Positions 17,947-27,809 are shown, numbered from the stretch's first letter. The stretch: DNA of 64,000 nucleotides from Polynucleobacter sp. 73C-SIWE (GCF_018882465.1 NZ_JACVOK010000001.1:434001-498000), one strand, 5' to 3'. The notes: a model not told the origin generated them from the letters alone. Made by a program: numbers and translations.

Positions 17947-19221
17947 ATGTCTGAAGTTCACCCAAATAACCTGTCCAAAAGCGCTGTGCAATCTGCCAAA
18001 ATCCGCTCCGTCGACGTTGTCATTGTCGGGGGAGGCATTGCTGGCAAGGCTTGTGCGCTTGGTCTAGCGCAACTTGGTCTACAGACTATTGAGATCGCAC
18101 CAGATTTAGGGCAGGCAGTAGCTGCGCCTCAAGGATCTCAATGGGGCCAACGAATCTATGCATTTTCCCCGAGCACCCAAAAACTTTTGGCTCATTTGCA
18201 AATTTGGGACGCCCTAGATCACAGTCGAATGCAGCCAGTGCGCGATATGCGAATTTATGGCGACCGTGGTGAAAAAAATGATCAACTCCATCTCTCTGCG
18301 TTTGAAGCAGGCACACCTCAACTAGCCTGGATTGGAGAATCCAATCTCATTGAGCACACTCTTGATCAAGCATCTCGCTTTCAAAATAAATTGGAGCGTA
18401 TTAATGATGTCATTGAAAAGATTGAGGTCGATGCAAATGGGGGTACGCTACATTTTAAAAATGGTGGGGCTATTCGTGCGCAACTGATTGTTGCTGCTGA
18501 TGGTGCAAACTCCCCCATTCGATCTGAACTTGGCATTACCACTAGCGAAGAGAGTTACTCACAAAGCGCAGTCGTTGCTAACTGGACCTGTACCTACCCC
18601 CATCTTGAAACAGCTTTTCAATGGTTCTTGCCTGGTGGCGATATTGTGGCAATGCTACCCTTACCAGGCAAGCAAGTATCAATGGTATGGTCAACCTCTT
18701 CCGAGCATGCTGCTGGTTTATTAAAACTCAATCAAGCCGAATGGCAAGAGCGATTCTCAGCTATTGCAAACGGCGCTATTGGGAAACAATTGGGCGAACT
18801 CACACTCAACTCAACCCCTGCAGCCTTTCCATTAAGAAAAATTCGGGCCAAACGATTTATTGGCCCAGAAACAGCGCCCAAGGTTATCCTGATTGGTGAT
18901 GCAGCCCATGTGATGCACCCCTTAGCTGGGCAAGGTTTGAACCTAGGCCTGCGTGATGTTGCCGTCTTACTCAACATCATTAGTAAACGTGAGTCTTTCC
19001 GCAAACCCAGTGATGCTGTATTGCTAAGGCGTTACGAGCGTCAACGCCAAGGCGATACCAGTGCACTTTTATGGGTCACAGATAAGCTCAAGAAATTATT
19101 TTCCGCAAGTAGCAATACAGAACGACAACTACGTAACTGGGGGCTTGGACTAGTGAACAAAAGCCACTTTATTAAACAGCGCCTGATTGAACGCGCTTTA
19201 GGGGATATTGATTTTGATTAA
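17947..19221 (+). CDS. FAD-dependent ubiquinone-biosynthesis hydroxylase, UbiH/UbiI/Coq6 type
   Basis: This aromatic-ring hydroxylase likely adds a hydroxyl group during ubiquinone synthesis. The 424-residue protein has the FAD dinucleotide fold VVIVGGGIAGKACALGLAQLGL (residues ~25-46), the mid-protein LIVAADGANSPIRSELG (DG motif) and the second FAD motif GDAAHVMHPLAGQGLNLGLRDV (~317-338). This matches UbiH/UbiI/UbiF-type enzymes. Which ring carbon it modifies cannot be told from sequence. Its stop overlaps the start of the DsbC-like gene. Confidence 0.88.
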   Translation: MSEVHPNNLSKSAVQSAKIRSVDVVIVGGGIAGKACALGLAQLGLQTIEIAPDLGQAVAAPQGSQWGQRIYAFSPSTQKLLAHLQIWDALDHSRMQPVRDMRIYGDRGEKNDQLHLSAFEAGTPQLAWIGESNLIEHTLDQASRFQNKLERINDVIEKIEVDANGGTLHFKNGGAIRAQLIVAADGANSPIRSELGITTSEESYSQSAVVANWTCTYPHLETAFQWFLPGGDIVAMLPLPGKQVSMVWSTSSEHAAGLLKLNQAEWQERFSAIANGAIGKQLGELTLNSTPAAFPLRKIRAKRFIGPETAPKVILIGDAAHVMHPLAGQGLNLGLRDVAVLLNIISKRESFRKPSDAVLLRRYERQRQGDTSALLWVTDKLKKLFSASSNTERQLRNWGLGLVNKSHFIKQRLIERALGDIDFD

Positions 19222-19930
19222 ATTGTTATCGGCATTAGCTTTTATTTGCTCCACTTTTTTCTTTTCTAGTTTTGCTCATGCGCAAGCTGAACAGCAAATT
19301 AAAACAGAGATACAAAAAAAACTGGGGACAAATGTCAAAGTGAGAGGTGTATCAGCGGCACCAGTCCCAGGCCTATACGAAGTATTGGTTGGTAATGAGG
19401 TTTTTTATACAGATGCCTCTGGAAAATATTTAATTCAGGGTGAGATCATTGAATTAGCGAGTGGCAAAAATATTACTGAGCAAAGGCAAGCCGATTTAAA
19501 TCGCATTAAGTGGACAGACCTAAACCAAGCTAATGCCATTAAAACCGTACGTGGTAATGGCAGTCGTCAGCTAGCGGTATTTTCAGATCCTAATTGCGGC
19601 TACTGTAAGCGTTTGGAAAAATCCTTACAGCAATTGGATAACGTCACTGTATATACCTACCTCATCCCTATTTTGGGCGCAGATTCAGTCCAAAAATCAA
19701 AACAAATTTCATGTGCCTCAGATCCCTATAAGGCCTATATGGATTGGATGATTAATGGAATCGCGCCCAGCGGAAAAAGTGATTGCAGCACGCCTCTGGA
19801 TAAAAATGTCGCGTTTGCTAAAACCTACGGCATCACAGGAACACCGACTCTTTTCTTCATGGATGGTAGTCGCTTCCCTGGTGCAGTTCAGATCACTGAT
19901 ATTGAAAAGAAATTTAGCTCTCTGAAATAA
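19208..19930 (+). CDS. dsbC: Periplasmic thiol:disulfide interchange protein, DsbC family
   Basis: DsbC-type isomerases reshuffle wrong disulfides in the periplasm. The 240-residue protein has a signal peptide (hydrophobic residues ~4-20, ending FAHAQA), a small N-terminal dimerisation domain, and a thioredoxin fold with active site CGYC in FSDPNCGYCKRLEK (~residue 133) and a cis-proline in TGTPTLFF. No ATG is available. TTG at 19208 or TTG at 19214 must start translation; the AGGGG at 19200-19204 is better placed for 19214. The start overlaps the upstream hydroxylase gene. Dimer and isomerase roles are family knowledge. Confidence 0.9.
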   Translation: MILIKLLSALAFICSTFFFSSFAHAQAEQQIKTEIQKKLGTNVKVRGVSAAPVPGLYEVLVGNEVFYTDASGKYLIQGEIIELASGKNITEQRQADLNRIKWTDLNQANAIKTVRGNGSRQLAVFSDPNCGYCKRLEKSLQQLDNVTVYTYLIPILGADSVQKSKQISCASDPYKAYMDWMINGIAPSGKSDCSTPLDKNVAFAKTYGITGTPTLFFMDGSRFPGAVQITDIEKKFSSLK

Positions 19931-19935
19931 ACATC

Positions 19936-21720
19936 ATGAATACAGCAGATCTTCCAGCAATTCAGTACACCGTATGGCCGGCTAACCTTCATAGTCATCG
20001 CTATCAAGTGAAGTTGCACATTGCTAATCCAAGCCCTGAGGGACAGGTATTGCAGATGCCAGCATGGATACCGGGAAGCTATTTGATTCGAGACTTTAGC
20101 AAGCAGATTGAATCAATTGAGGCTTATTCAGTTAGTGCAAAGAAAAAGCTGCCTCTGGAGAAAATCAACAACGATCAGTGGCGCTTACCAAAGACAACTG
20201 GTGCAATTGAAGTAATCACAACGGTATATGCCTATGATTCCTCTGTGCGCGCAGCCTACCTTGATACTGAACGTGGATTCTTTAACGCAAGTAGCCTATG
20301 TTTTGAAGTGATAGGTCAGCATGATTTACCCTGCTCGCTTGCCCTTGCAGCACCTGATGCCACCTTTGCGGATCACTGGTCAGTACAAACGAGCTTAAGA
20401 GCCGCCAAAACCAATGAACGTGGTTTTGGTTTTTATCTTGCACAAAATTATGATGATCTGCTCGATCACCCAGTTGCTCTGGGCGAGTTTCAGATTGTTC
20501 ATTGGAAGTCAAATAATGTCCCTCACAGTATCGCAATCCAGGGATGCATCAATCCCGTTGATGCAAAACGTCTTGCGCAAGATTTACAGGTGATCTGCAC
20601 CTCTACGATTAACCTCTTTGAGCCAAAGACTAAGCAACCCCCCTTTAGGGACTATCTCTTTTTAGTCAATGCCGTACTCAATGGCTATGGCGGCCTTGAA
20701 CATCGCAACAGTACAGCATTACTCTGCCGTCGCGACCAAATTCCACAAGAAGATGCCCCGTTAGATGAGACTGCATATCGGGAGTTCTTAGGTTTATGTA
20801 GTCATGAGTATTTTCATGCATGGTTAGTCAAGCGCATTCAGCCTAAGGCATTTCAGCCCTACGACTTAAGTAAGCGCAACCATACTCGTTTACTTTGGCT
20901 ATTCGAGGGATTTACTAGCTACTACGATGATCTTCAACTGTTTCGTAGTAAACGTATCGATCTCAAAACCTATTTAGATCTAGTCTCTAATAATTGGAAC
21001 GGCATTCTCCGTGGGCCAGGAAGAAACAAGCAAAGCTTGGCGGATAGCTCCTTTGATGCCTGGACTAAGTATTACCAAGCCGATGAAAATACTCCCAATG
21101 CAGTAGTGAGCTACTACGGCAAGGGTGCACTAATAGCGCTGGGTTTGGATTTACAAATTCGGGCATTCTCAAAAAATCAGAAATCATTAGATGACCTCAT
21201 GCGCCTCATCTGGCAAAGGCATGGTGTCAAGCTTGATGGTATTGCCGAAGATGGGCTAGATGAACTCATGCTCGAGTTACTTGGGGCTGGCTTTTCGAAA
21301 ATTTGGACCGATATGAAAGCGCGCTATATTTTTGGCGCTGAAGATATTCCGATTCAAAAGTGGATCGCCTCTAAGTTCATTTCAGTGAGACCAAAATCTC
21401 ACTCAAAACTAGAGAAGATTAAGCTACAGCTGGGTATGCGATATGCCGATGCTAATGGATGGTTAAAAATTACTCATGTTTTAGATGGTGGTGCAGCACA
21501 GCTGGCAGGGCTTGCGCCTGGGGACCTACTCGCCAGTATCAATGGTCAACGCGTTACTAATAGCCGTCTAGATAAGATTCTTGTTAGCCTCACCGAAGGA
21601 CAGTATATTCACTTTTGCTTCTATCGTGATGATCTAGAGCATGAGCGCATGGCACACTTAGATATGAGTCAACTACCAATGCAGTTTGAGTTAATTGCCC
21701 ATTCCACGAAGTCACAATAA
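19936..21720 (+). CDS. M61-family metallopeptidase (glycyl aminopeptidase-like) with PDZ domain
   Basis: A zinc peptidase of the M61 family, whose studied members release N-terminal glycine or alanine from peptides. The 594-residue protein has an N-terminal beta-rich domain (WIPGSYLIRDFSKQIE), the zinc motif HEYFHAW (~residue 289) and the third ligand in LLWLFEGFTSYYDDL. A PDZ-like domain lies near 490-570 (LDGGAAQLAGLAPGDLLASINGQ). No signal peptide is visible, so it probably acts in the cytoplasm. It starts 5 bp after dsbC, and ung follows within 18 bp on the same strand. Confidence 0.9.
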   Translation: MNTADLPAIQYTVWPANLHSHRYQVKLHIANPSPEGQVLQMPAWIPGSYLIRDFSKQIESIEAYSVSAKKKLPLEKINNDQWRLPKTTGAIEVITTVYAYDSSVRAAYLDTERGFFNASSLCFEVIGQHDLPCSLALAAPDATFADHWSVQTSLRAAKTNERGFGFYLAQNYDDLLDHPVALGEFQIVHWKSNNVPHSIAIQGCINPVDAKRLAQDLQVICTSTINLFEPKTKQPPFRDYLFLVNAVLNGYGGLEHRNSTALLCRRDQIPQEDAPLDETAYREFLGLCSHEYFHAWLVKRIQPKAFQPYDLSKRNHTRLLWLFEGFTSYYDDLQLFRSKRIDLKTYLDLVSNNWNGILRGPGRNKQSLADSSFDAWTKYYQADENTPNAVVSYYGKGALIALGLDLQIRAFSKNQKSLDDLMRLIWQRHGVKLDGIAEDGLDELMLELLGAGFSKIWTDMKARYIFGAEDIPIQKWIASKFISVRPKSHSKLEKIKLQLGMRYADANGWLKITHVLDGGAAQLAGLAPGDLLASINGQRVTNSRLDKILVSLTEGQYIHFCFYRDDLEHERMAHLDMSQLPMQFELIAHSTKSQ

Positions 21721-21737
21721 AGAACTCTCTTTAATAG

Positions 21738-22493
21738 ATGCCTGCCTTTTCTAAAGTCGATGTTCCCGCTGATTGGCGTAATTTACTCGGCGACTATTTT
21801 GACTCTTCCGCTTGGCAAGATTTGGAGAGAAATTTACAAATTGCTCTTGATAGTGATCCGAATCATATTCGGCCAGAACCACATCATTTTTTTAAGGCAC
21901 TGAAGTTAACCCCGGTTAAAGAGGTTAAGGTTGTCATTCTGGGGCAAGACCCTTACCACTCTCCTGACCTTGCACAAGGTTTAGCGTTCTCTATTCCGGT
22001 AAACATTCCCACTAACTCTCGCGCATTTCCGAGTTCTCTGCGCAACATTAGCAAAGCCCTTGCTCTTGAAGGGTTTGGTCAATTGCCCAATGGTGATCTG
22101 CATGCTTGGGCCGAGCAAGGGGTTCTACTACTAAATACAGCCTTAAGTGTCAGATTGGGTGAAGCGGGTAGTCACGCTCACCTTGGCTGGAAGAGTTTGA
22201 TTGATCGACTCATCTCTGCCTTGGCCAAACAAAGACCACAGTTAGTTTGGATGCTCTGGGGCGGTCATGCACAATCTAAATTACCCTTAATTGAATCCGG
22301 CAAGAGCCAATTGATTTTGCAATCCTCCCACCCCTCCGGTTTAGGTGTTTACAAAACCGATAAGCCTTTTTTAGAGCAAGGGGTAAAAGCCAGTTGTGGA
22401 CATTTCAGCAAAGCCAATGAGTGGCTGAAAAAGCTGGGCCAGAAAGAGATTGTCTGGGTAGACAAAACACACCAAACGGAACTATTTAGCTAG
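21738..22493 (+). CDS. ung: Uracil-DNA glycosylase (family 1)
   Basis: Ung removes uracil from DNA and starts base-excision repair. The 251-residue protein has the catalytic water-activating motif VVILGQDPYHSPDLAQGLAFS (~residues 67-87). GVLLLNTALSVRLGEAGSH and the DNA-intercalation loop HPSGLGVYK are present. The last replaces the more common HPSPLS; the His and Pro-Ser are kept. Length is typical. The gene ends 12 bp inside the 3' end of the opposite-strand small membrane-protein gene. Confidence 0.94.
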   Translation: MPAFSKVDVPADWRNLLGDYFDSSAWQDLERNLQIALDSDPNHIRPEPHHFFKALKLTPVKEVKVVILGQDPYHSPDLAQGLAFSIPVNIPTNSRAFPSSLRNISKALALEGFGQLPNGDLHAWAEQGVLLLNTALSVRLGEAGSHAHLGWKSLIDRLISALAKQRPQLVWMLWGGHAQSKLPLIESGKSQLILQSSHPSGLGVYKTDKPFLEQGVKASCGHFSKANEWLKKLGQKEIVWVDKTHQTELFS

Positions 22494-22778
22494 GGCAGTA
22501 AAAATGCAGCCCACTAAGCAGGCAGCGAAAATAGCACTGAGCCACTCCAGTATCTGGCCGGACTGGAAGAATCCCAGGTACTGACCCAGAATAGAGCTCA
22601 TAAAGGCGGCCATAAAGCCTAAAAACGCCGCCAGCATCAGCTTTACCGGCTTGAGTCCCTTGGATTGGCTGGGGTAAAAAATCCAGGCTGAAGCCCCAGA
22701 AATACCTCCAATCACCAGAAAAGCTAAAAACCCCATTGATACCCCCATTAATGCTGTCATCAAATCTATAATCGCCAT
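22482..22778 (-). CDS. Small membrane protein, GlsB/YeaQ/YmgE-like
   Basis: A 98-residue, very hydrophobic protein with three predicted helices (about residues 8-30, 42-66 and 74-96). Gly-rich turns such as [19 protein letters not shown] resemble the GlsB/YeaQ/YmgE (transglycosylase-associated) family. No function is established for that family beyond links to stress. Start codons at 22805 (upstream of hemA ATG), 22778 and 22760 are all in frame; none has a clear ribosome site. I chose 22778. The 3' end overlaps ung by 12 bp. A parallel open frame in the same place (up to 22812) looks like a shadow. Confidence 0.7.
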   Translation of the reverse strand: MAIIDLMTALMGVSMGFLAFLVIGGISGASAWIFYPSQSKGLKPVKLMLAAFLGFMAAFMSSILGQYLGFFQSGQILEWLSAIFAACLVGCIFTALAK

Positions 22779-22779
22779 T

Positions 22780-24096
22780 ATGAAGTTGTTGACACTCGGC
22801 ATCAATCATCACACAGCGCCGGTCGCCATTCGGGAAAAGGTCGCCTTCGATCCTGAATTTCTACAAGAAGCGTTGCATGATTTACGCCAACATTTGCTTG
22901 GCGCGAATCAGGCTGGGCTGCCTGAAGCTACGATTTTGTCAACCTGCAATCGCACCGAGGTGTACTGCGCCGCAAACGATGCTAGTGCTGCGGGCCTTTT
23001 GCACGAAGCCACTTTTGATTGGCTAGCCAAAACCCAACAACTTGCCCCTAGTAGTCTTCAGCCCCATATTTATTCTTTGCCTCAATCCGATGCTGTGCGG
23101 CATGCTTTCAGAGTTGCCTGTGGACTAGATTCCATGGTGATCGGTGAGACTCAGATTTTGGGACAAATGAAAGATGCAGTTCGTACTGCAAATGATGCAG
23201 GCGTTTTAGGAACCTACCTTAATCAACTTTTTCAGAAAACATTTGCGGTTGCCAAAGAAGTACGTGGCTCTACTGAAATTGGTGCGCATTCAATATCTAT
23301 GGCGGCTGCATCGGTTCGTCTTGCAGAACGTATCTTTGAAAAGATTTCTGATCAGCATATTTTGTTTATTGGTGCTGGCGATATGATTTCCTTATGTGCC
23401 ACACACTTTGTAGCGCGCAAACCTAAAAATGTTGCAATTGCCAATCGCACGATTGAACGCGGTCAAGAATTAGCAGATTCTATTTCCATGCAAGACCTTG
23501 AAGCAGAGTCATTCAAGCTTTCAGAGCTTCCTGGGCGCCTGCATGAATTTGACATTATTGTTTCTAGCACCGCCTCATCCTTACCCATTATTGGTTTGGG
23601 CATGGTTGAGAGCGCTCTCAAACAGCGCCGCCATAAGCCGATGGTGATGATTGATCTTGCTGTTCCCCGTGACTTTGAACCAGAAATCTCACGACTAGAT
23701 GACGTGTACCTCTACACCGTAGATGATCTCGGCATCATGATTAAGACTGGTGCTAATTTACGCCAAGCGGCAGTAAGTCAAGCGGAGGCCATCATTGAAG
23801 ATCGCGTTGGCAATTTTATGCATTGGATGCACGGACGTAACGCTGTACCCATTATTCAAGATATTCAGACTCAAGGCGAACGCTTAAGGCAGCTTGAATT
23901 AGAGCGCGCGATGAAACGTTTAATGCGTGGCGATGATCCACAAGAAGTTCTCAATGCGATGGCGCAAGGATTAACAAATAAATTTTTACATGGCTCCCTG
24001 CATGCACTACAGCACTCCAATGGGGCTGAGCGTGACGCCCTCATTAAACTCCTACCAAAACTATTCGCCTCCCACACTAAGCCCGAAGACCATTAG
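22780..24096 (+). CDS. hemA: Glutamyl-tRNA reductase
   Basis: HemA reduces glutamyl-tRNA(Glu) to glutamate-1-semialdehyde with NADPH, the first committed step of C5-pathway heme synthesis. The 438-residue protein starts with [19 protein letters not shown] and has the nucleophilic cysteine in [10 protein letters not shown] (~residue 55). Also visible are the [17 protein letters not shown] segment (~115-131), an NADPH-binding fold with [10 protein letters not shown] and the spinal helix at the C terminus. Length is normal. The ATG lies one base from the opposite-strand ATG at 22778. The stop TAG is followed directly by the prfA ATG. Confidence 0.96.
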   Translation: MKLLTLGINHHTAPVAIREKVAFDPEFLQEALHDLRQHLLGANQAGLPEATILSTCNRTEVYCAANDASAAGLLHEATFDWLAKTQQLAPSSLQPHIYSLPQSDAVRHAFRVACGLDSMVIGETQILGQMKDAVRTANDAGVLGTYLNQLFQKTFAVAKEVRGSTEIGAHSISMAAASVRLAERIFEKISDQHILFIGAGDMISLCATHFVARKPKNVAIANRTIERGQELADSISMQDLEAESFKLSELPGRLHEFDIIVSSTASSLPIIGLGMVESALKQRRHKPMVMIDLAVPRDFEPEISRLDDVYLYTVDDLGIMIKTGANLRQAAVSQAEAIIEDRVGNFMHWMHGRNAVPIIQDIQTQGERLRQLELERAMKRLMRGDDPQEVLNAMAQGLTNKFLHGSLHALQHSNGAERDALIKLLPKLFASHTKPEDH

Positions 24097-25176
24097 ATGA
24101 AGCCTAGCATGCGGGCTAAGCTAGAACATCTAGACACGCGCTTAGCCGAACTCAATTCTCTATTAACCTCTGAAGAGGCAACCAAAGACATGGATGCCTA
24201 TCGGAAGCTCACGCGTGAACATTCTGATATCGCTACTGTTGTTGAGCAATTTGGGCTGTATAAGCAGGCCGAAGCCGATGCGCAAGCGGCCGAAGAAATG
24301 CGGAAAGATCCTGAGATGAAGGACTTTGCAGATGAAGAACAAAAGCAGGCTTTAACCACTATGGAAGAACTTGCAGGAACACTGCAAAAGCTCTTGCTGC
24401 CTAAAGATGAGAACGATGAACGTAATGTCTTCCTAGAAATCAGAGCAGGTACTGGCGGCGATGAAAGCGCGCTCTTTGCAGGTGACCTATTGCGCATGTA
24501 TACCCGCTTTGCAGAACGACAAGGCTGGAAGGTAGAAGTAGTGAGCTCTGCTGAATCCGATTTAGGTGGTTACAAAGAGGTTGTACTGCGCTTGGTTGGT
24601 CAGGCCGTGTACTCACGCCTGAAATTCGAGTCGGGCGGTCACCGCGTACAACGTGTTCCTCAAACAGAAACTCAAGGACGTATTCATACATCGGCTTGTA
24701 CGGTAGCAGTGATGCCGGAAGCAGATGAATTAGAGGCTGTCAAAATCAATCCTGCTGAGCTGCGTATCGATACCTTCCGTGCCTCTGGTGCTGGTGGTCA
24801 ACACATTAATAAAACTGACTCTGCAGTGCGGATTACCCACTTACCAACTGGTACTGTTGTTGAGTGCCAAGACGATCGCAGTCAACACCGCAATCGTGAG
24901 CAAGCTATGAAAGTTCTGGTTTCACGCATTATGGATGCGCGTGAACGAGAGAAGCATCAGCTTGAAGCGCAAACCCGTAAATCGTTGATTGGCTCTGGAG
25001 ATCGCAGCGACCGTATTCGGACCTACAATTTCCCGCAAGGACGAATTACAGATCACCGTATTAATCTGACGCTCTATAAGATTGATGCCATGATGGATGG
25101 AGACATTGACGACCTTTGCAATGCCCTAGCATCAGAGCATCAAGCCGAACTCCTCGCTGCTTTGGGTGATAACTAA
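24097..25176 (+). CDS. prfA: Peptide chain release factor 1
   Basis: RF1 reads UAA and UAG stop codons and triggers peptidyl-tRNA hydrolysis. The 359-residue protein has the GGQ loop in [22 protein letters not shown] (~residues 225-246). The PxT recognition tripeptide is PQT in [25 protein letters not shown]2 would carry SPF, so RF1 is favoured. Length is that of RF1. It starts at the base after the hemA stop, and prmC, which methylates the GGQ glutamine, follows within 7 bp: the conserved hemA-prfA-prmC operon. Confidence 0.97.
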   Translation: MKPSMRAKLEHLDTRLAELNSLLTSEEATKDMDAYRKLTREHSDIATVVEQFGLYKQAEADAQAAEEMRKDPEMKDFADEEQKQALTTMEELAGTLQKLLLPKDENDERNVFLEIRAGTGGDESALFAGDLLRMYTRFAERQGWKVEVVSSAESDLGGYKEVVLRLVGQAVYSRLKFESGGHRVQRVPQTETQGRIHTSACTVAVMPEADELEAVKINPAELRIDTFRASGAGGQHINKTDSAVRITHLPTGTVVECQDDRSQHRNREQAMKVLVSRIMDAREREKHQLEAQTRKSLIGSGDRSDRIRTYNFPQGRITDHRINLTLYKIDAMMDGDIDDLCNALASEHQAELLAALGDN

Positions 25177-25182
25177 AATTTG

Positions 25183-26034
25183 ATGAACCCAGATTTAAAT
25201 CTGCGCTCTTTACTAAGGAGCTCACCACTTCCTGCAAGTGAAGCACGCCTGTTAATGGCCCATATTCTGGATCAACACTATCAACTGCCACGCTCAGCAT
25301 TGCTCTCACGCGATGATATGACGCTAAGCCTGGAAGCAAACTTAGCATGGCAAGAATTGCAATCCAAAAGGATGGCTGGAGAGCCCATTGCATACCTGAT
25401 TGGTAAGAGAGGCTTTCACAATATTGAGTTATTTGTTGCGCCGGGTGTGCTAATACCACGCCCAGAAACTGAGCTCTTGGTTGAAATAGGACTTCGAGAA
25501 ATTCAGCGGCTTGAAACAGAAGTTATATCTGCTAATGTCCTTGACCTAGGTACCGGCTCTGGAGCCATTGCTCTGGCTATTGCACATGAGACCTCAAGCG
25601 TCATGATCACGGCAACTGACCAATGTTCAGAAGCCTTAGCAATCGCTGCTACTAACGCCAAACACTTAGGTCTTGAGGCTCGCGTCCAATTTGCGCAAGG
25701 TAACTGGTACGAAGCCTTGGGTGATCAAGTCCTTTTTGATGTCGTCTTAAGTAACCCTCCATATATCGCCAATCAAGATGTCCATCTCACGCAGGGTGAT
25801 CTACGCTTTGAGCCCATCTCTGCGCTCACCGATCATGCCAATGGACTGAGCTGTCTTGAGGTAATAATTCAGGGGGCTAGGTCCCACTTAAAACCCATGG
25901 GTCTTCTTGCAGTTGAGCATGGATTTGATCAGTCAGAGGCCGTGGTTAGCCTTATGAAAGCTGCAGGATTAAGCGATATTCAAACCCATAAGGATTTGGC
26001 TGGGCATCAGCGGGTAGCATCTGCCCGAAAATAA
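25183..26034 (+). CDS. prmC: Release factor glutamine methyltransferase PrmC
   Basis: PrmC uses S-adenosylmethionine to methylate the glutamine of the GGQ loop in RF1 and RF2. The protein from the ATG at 25183 is 283 residues (a TTG precedes it). It has LIPRPETELLVE (~residues 91-102), the SAM motif VLDLGTGSGAIALAIA (~121-136) and the catalytic NPPY in DVVLSNPPYIANQD (~188-201). All are diagnostic of the family. The C-terminal LAGHQRVASARK is also typical. Last gene of hemA-prfA-prmC. Confidence 0.96.
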   Translation: MNPDLNLRSLLRSSPLPASEARLLMAHILDQHYQLPRSALLSRDDMTLSLEANLAWQELQSKRMAGEPIAYLIGKRGFHNIELFVAPGVLIPRPETELLVEIGLREIQRLETEVISANVLDLGTGSGAIALAIAHETSSVMITATDQCSEALAIAATNAKHLGLEARVQFAQGNWYEALGDQVLFDVVLSNPPYIANQDVHLTQGDLRFEPISALTDHANGLSCLEVIIQGARSHLKPMGLLAVEHGFDQSEAVVSLMKAAGLSDIQTHKDLAGHQRVASARK

Positions 26035-26131
26035 GATCTGGAATCACCCTTTTTTGCATTAAGTCTTAAAATCATAGTAATAGCATTTCCAAACCTTTTT
26101 TACCGCTTTATTGTTTTTCTAGAAAGAATTT

Positions 26132-26440
26132 ATGGATACACAAGCTCAAATCAAAGAAATCGTTACCAGCCACCCTGTTGTCCTGTTCATGAAAGGAACA
26201 GCACAATTTCCTCAGTGCGGCTTCTCTGGCAATGCCATCAATATTTTGCGTGCTAGCGGTGTTGAAAAACTTCACACTGTTAACGTATTAGAGAGCGCAG
26301 ACATTCGTCAAGGTATTAAAGAGTTCGCTAATTGGCCAACGATTCCTCAGCTCTACATCAACGGTGAGTTCATCGGTGGCTCAGACATCATGACTGCCAT
26401 GTTCGAGTCTGGTGAGCTCCAAAAACTAGTCAAAGCCTAA
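26132..26440 (+). CDS. grxD: Monothiol glutaredoxin Grx4 (CGFS type)
   Basis: GrxD is a monothiol glutaredoxin that binds a 2Fe-2S cluster with glutathione and takes part in iron-sulfur cluster transfer, often with BolA-type partners. The 102-residue protein has VVLFMKGTAQFPQCGFSGNAI with the CGFS site (~residues 28-31), the cis-proline in WPTIPQLYINGEF and GGSDIM. Length is normal. It lies ~100 bp after prmC, with room for its own promoter, and rmuC follows in 14 bp. IbaG, a BolA-family protein, is encoded at 52.2-52.5 kb. Confidence 0.95.
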   Translation: MDTQAQIKEIVTSHPVVLFMKGTAQFPQCGFSGNAINILRASGVEKLHTVNVLESADIRQGIKEFANWPTIPQLYINGEFIGGSDIMTAMFESGELQKLVKA

Positions 26441-26454
26441 TTCAATTTAGCTCT

Positions 26455-27729
26455 GTGACTTTTGATCTCAGCTCACTGCTGCTATTTGGCCTGCCATTTG
26501 CTCTATGTGCAGGCCTTTTAGTTTATGCGCTTAACTTACGCTCCGCACTATCACGCACCGAGCAAGAAGCACAAATACAAGCCGCACTTGCAGTCAGTCT
26601 TCGCGAAGAGAGAGATCAAGCGCTGCAAACTGCTATTCGTCTTGAAGCGGAGCTAGATTCTGAGCGTAAACAAGGCCTAGGAAGAATTGAATCTCTCAAT
26701 GAAGCCAAAGAGGCCTTAACTAACCAGTTTAAGAATTTAGCCAATGAAATTTTGGAAGATAAATCTAAGCGCTTTACCGAACAAAATGCTGCAAGCTTAG
26801 ATGCACTTCTCAAACCATTGCAAACTAAGCTGACTGAGTTTAAAGAACAGGTCAGCACCTCTTATGGCAATGAAGCACGCGAACGCTTTGCTCTTAAAAG
26901 CGAGATCGAGCGCTTGGCTAATCTCAATCTACGCATGTCTGATGAGACACGTTCTTTAACTCAAGCTCTTAAAGGCGATTCAAAAGTACAAGGTAATTGG
27001 GGAGAACTTGTTCTTGAGTCAATCCTTGAATCTTCCGGTTTACGTAAAGGTGAAGAGTATGTGGTGCAAGATAGCCATACTCAATCGGATGGATCTCGCC
27101 TACAGCCCGACGTTATGATTAAGCTGCCTGAAGGCAGAAGCCTGGTGGTAGATAGCAAGGTGTCAATTACGGCTTATGCAAGACATGCGGAAACAACCGA
27201 TCCAATCGTTGCAGAACAAGAGCTGGCAGCCCATATCCAATCTTTGCGCCAACATATACAAGGCTTATCTGGAAAGAACTATAGCTCCTTATATGGCGTT
27301 GGCTCTGTAGATTTTGTCTTGATGTTTGTACCAATTGAACCAGCATTCTTATTGGCATTAAAGACTGCGCCCAATCTGTATCAAGAAGCTTTAGCCAAAA
27401 ACATTGTTTTAGTTTGCCCAAGTACTTTGATGGCAACTTTACGTACTGTGGCTCATCTGTGGAGACAGGATCAGCAAAACCGGAATGCACTTGAGATTGC
27501 TAAACAATGTGGTAGCTTGTATGACAAGTTCGTAGGTTTTGTAGAAGATCTAGAAAAGCTGGGCCAACGCTTAGATCAAGCCCAAACAAGTTACCACGAT
27601 GCCTTTAATAAACTGAAGTCTGGCAAAGGCAATCTTATTCGTACTGCTGAAAAAGTTCGTGAGCTCGGCGTCAAGCCTATTAAAAACTTATCTACGCCAT
27701 TAATTGAATCTTCTGCAGATTTAGAATAA
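26455..27729 (+). CDS. rmuC: RmuC-family DNA recombination protein
   Basis: RmuC was named for limiting recombination at inverted repeats in E. coli; a nuclease-like fold is assumed. The 424-residue protein has an N-terminal membrane segment (about residues 5-24), a long Glu/Arg-rich coiled coil (30-165) and the RmuC core with KVQGNWGELVLESILESSGL (~180), PDVMIKLPEGRSLVVDSKVS (~218) and FVPIEPAFLLAL. No ATG fits the start; GTG at 26455 gives the full membrane anchor. The gene ends at a strong bidirectional terminator. Confidence 0.92.
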   Translation: MTFDLSSLLLFGLPFALCAGLLVYALNLRSALSRTEQEAQIQAALAVSLREERDQALQTAIRLEAELDSERKQGLGRIESLNEAKEALTNQFKNLANEILEDKSKRFTEQNAASLDALLKPLQTKLTEFKEQVSTSYGNEARERFALKSEIERLANLNLRMSDETRSLTQALKGDSKVQGNWGELVLESILESSGLRKGEEYVVQDSHTQSDGSRLQPDVMIKLPEGRSLVVDSKVSITAYARHAETTDPIVAEQELAAHIQSLRQHIQGLSGKNYSSLYGVGSVDFVLMFVPIEPAFLLALKTAPNLYQEALAKNIVLVCPSTLMATLRTVAHLWRQDQQNRNALEIAKQCGSLYDKFVGFVEDLEKLGQRLDQAQTSYHDAFNKLKSGKGNLIRTAEKVRELGVKPIKNLSTPLIESSADLE

Positions 27730-27742
27730 AACCTCATAAAAC

Positions 27743-27780
27743 AAAACCCCCGCCTAGCTCATGCCAGGCGGGGGTTTTTA
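27743..27780. terminator. Strong bidirectional Rho-independent terminator
   Basis: AAAACCCCCGCCT (27743-27755) pairs perfectly with AGGCGGGGGTTTT (27766-27778) around a 10-base loop, giving a 13-bp stem with a G/C core. T-runs exist on both strands. It sits between convergent rmuC (plus) and the phasin gene (minus) and should end both transcripts. Confidence 0.93.
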
Positions 27781-27809
27781 AAACTGACTTCTAAATCTAA
27801 TTCGACTGA

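Noticed and set aside
22486..22812. 108-residue open frame overlapping the GlsB-like gene
   Set aside because: Same strand, different frame. The alternative product has no helix periodicity and starts inside hemA; the GlsB-like frame gives three clean membrane helices.
25061..25459. 132-residue open frame opposite prfA/prmC
   Set aside because: Fully antisense to two well-supported genes, no motif, no ribosome site.
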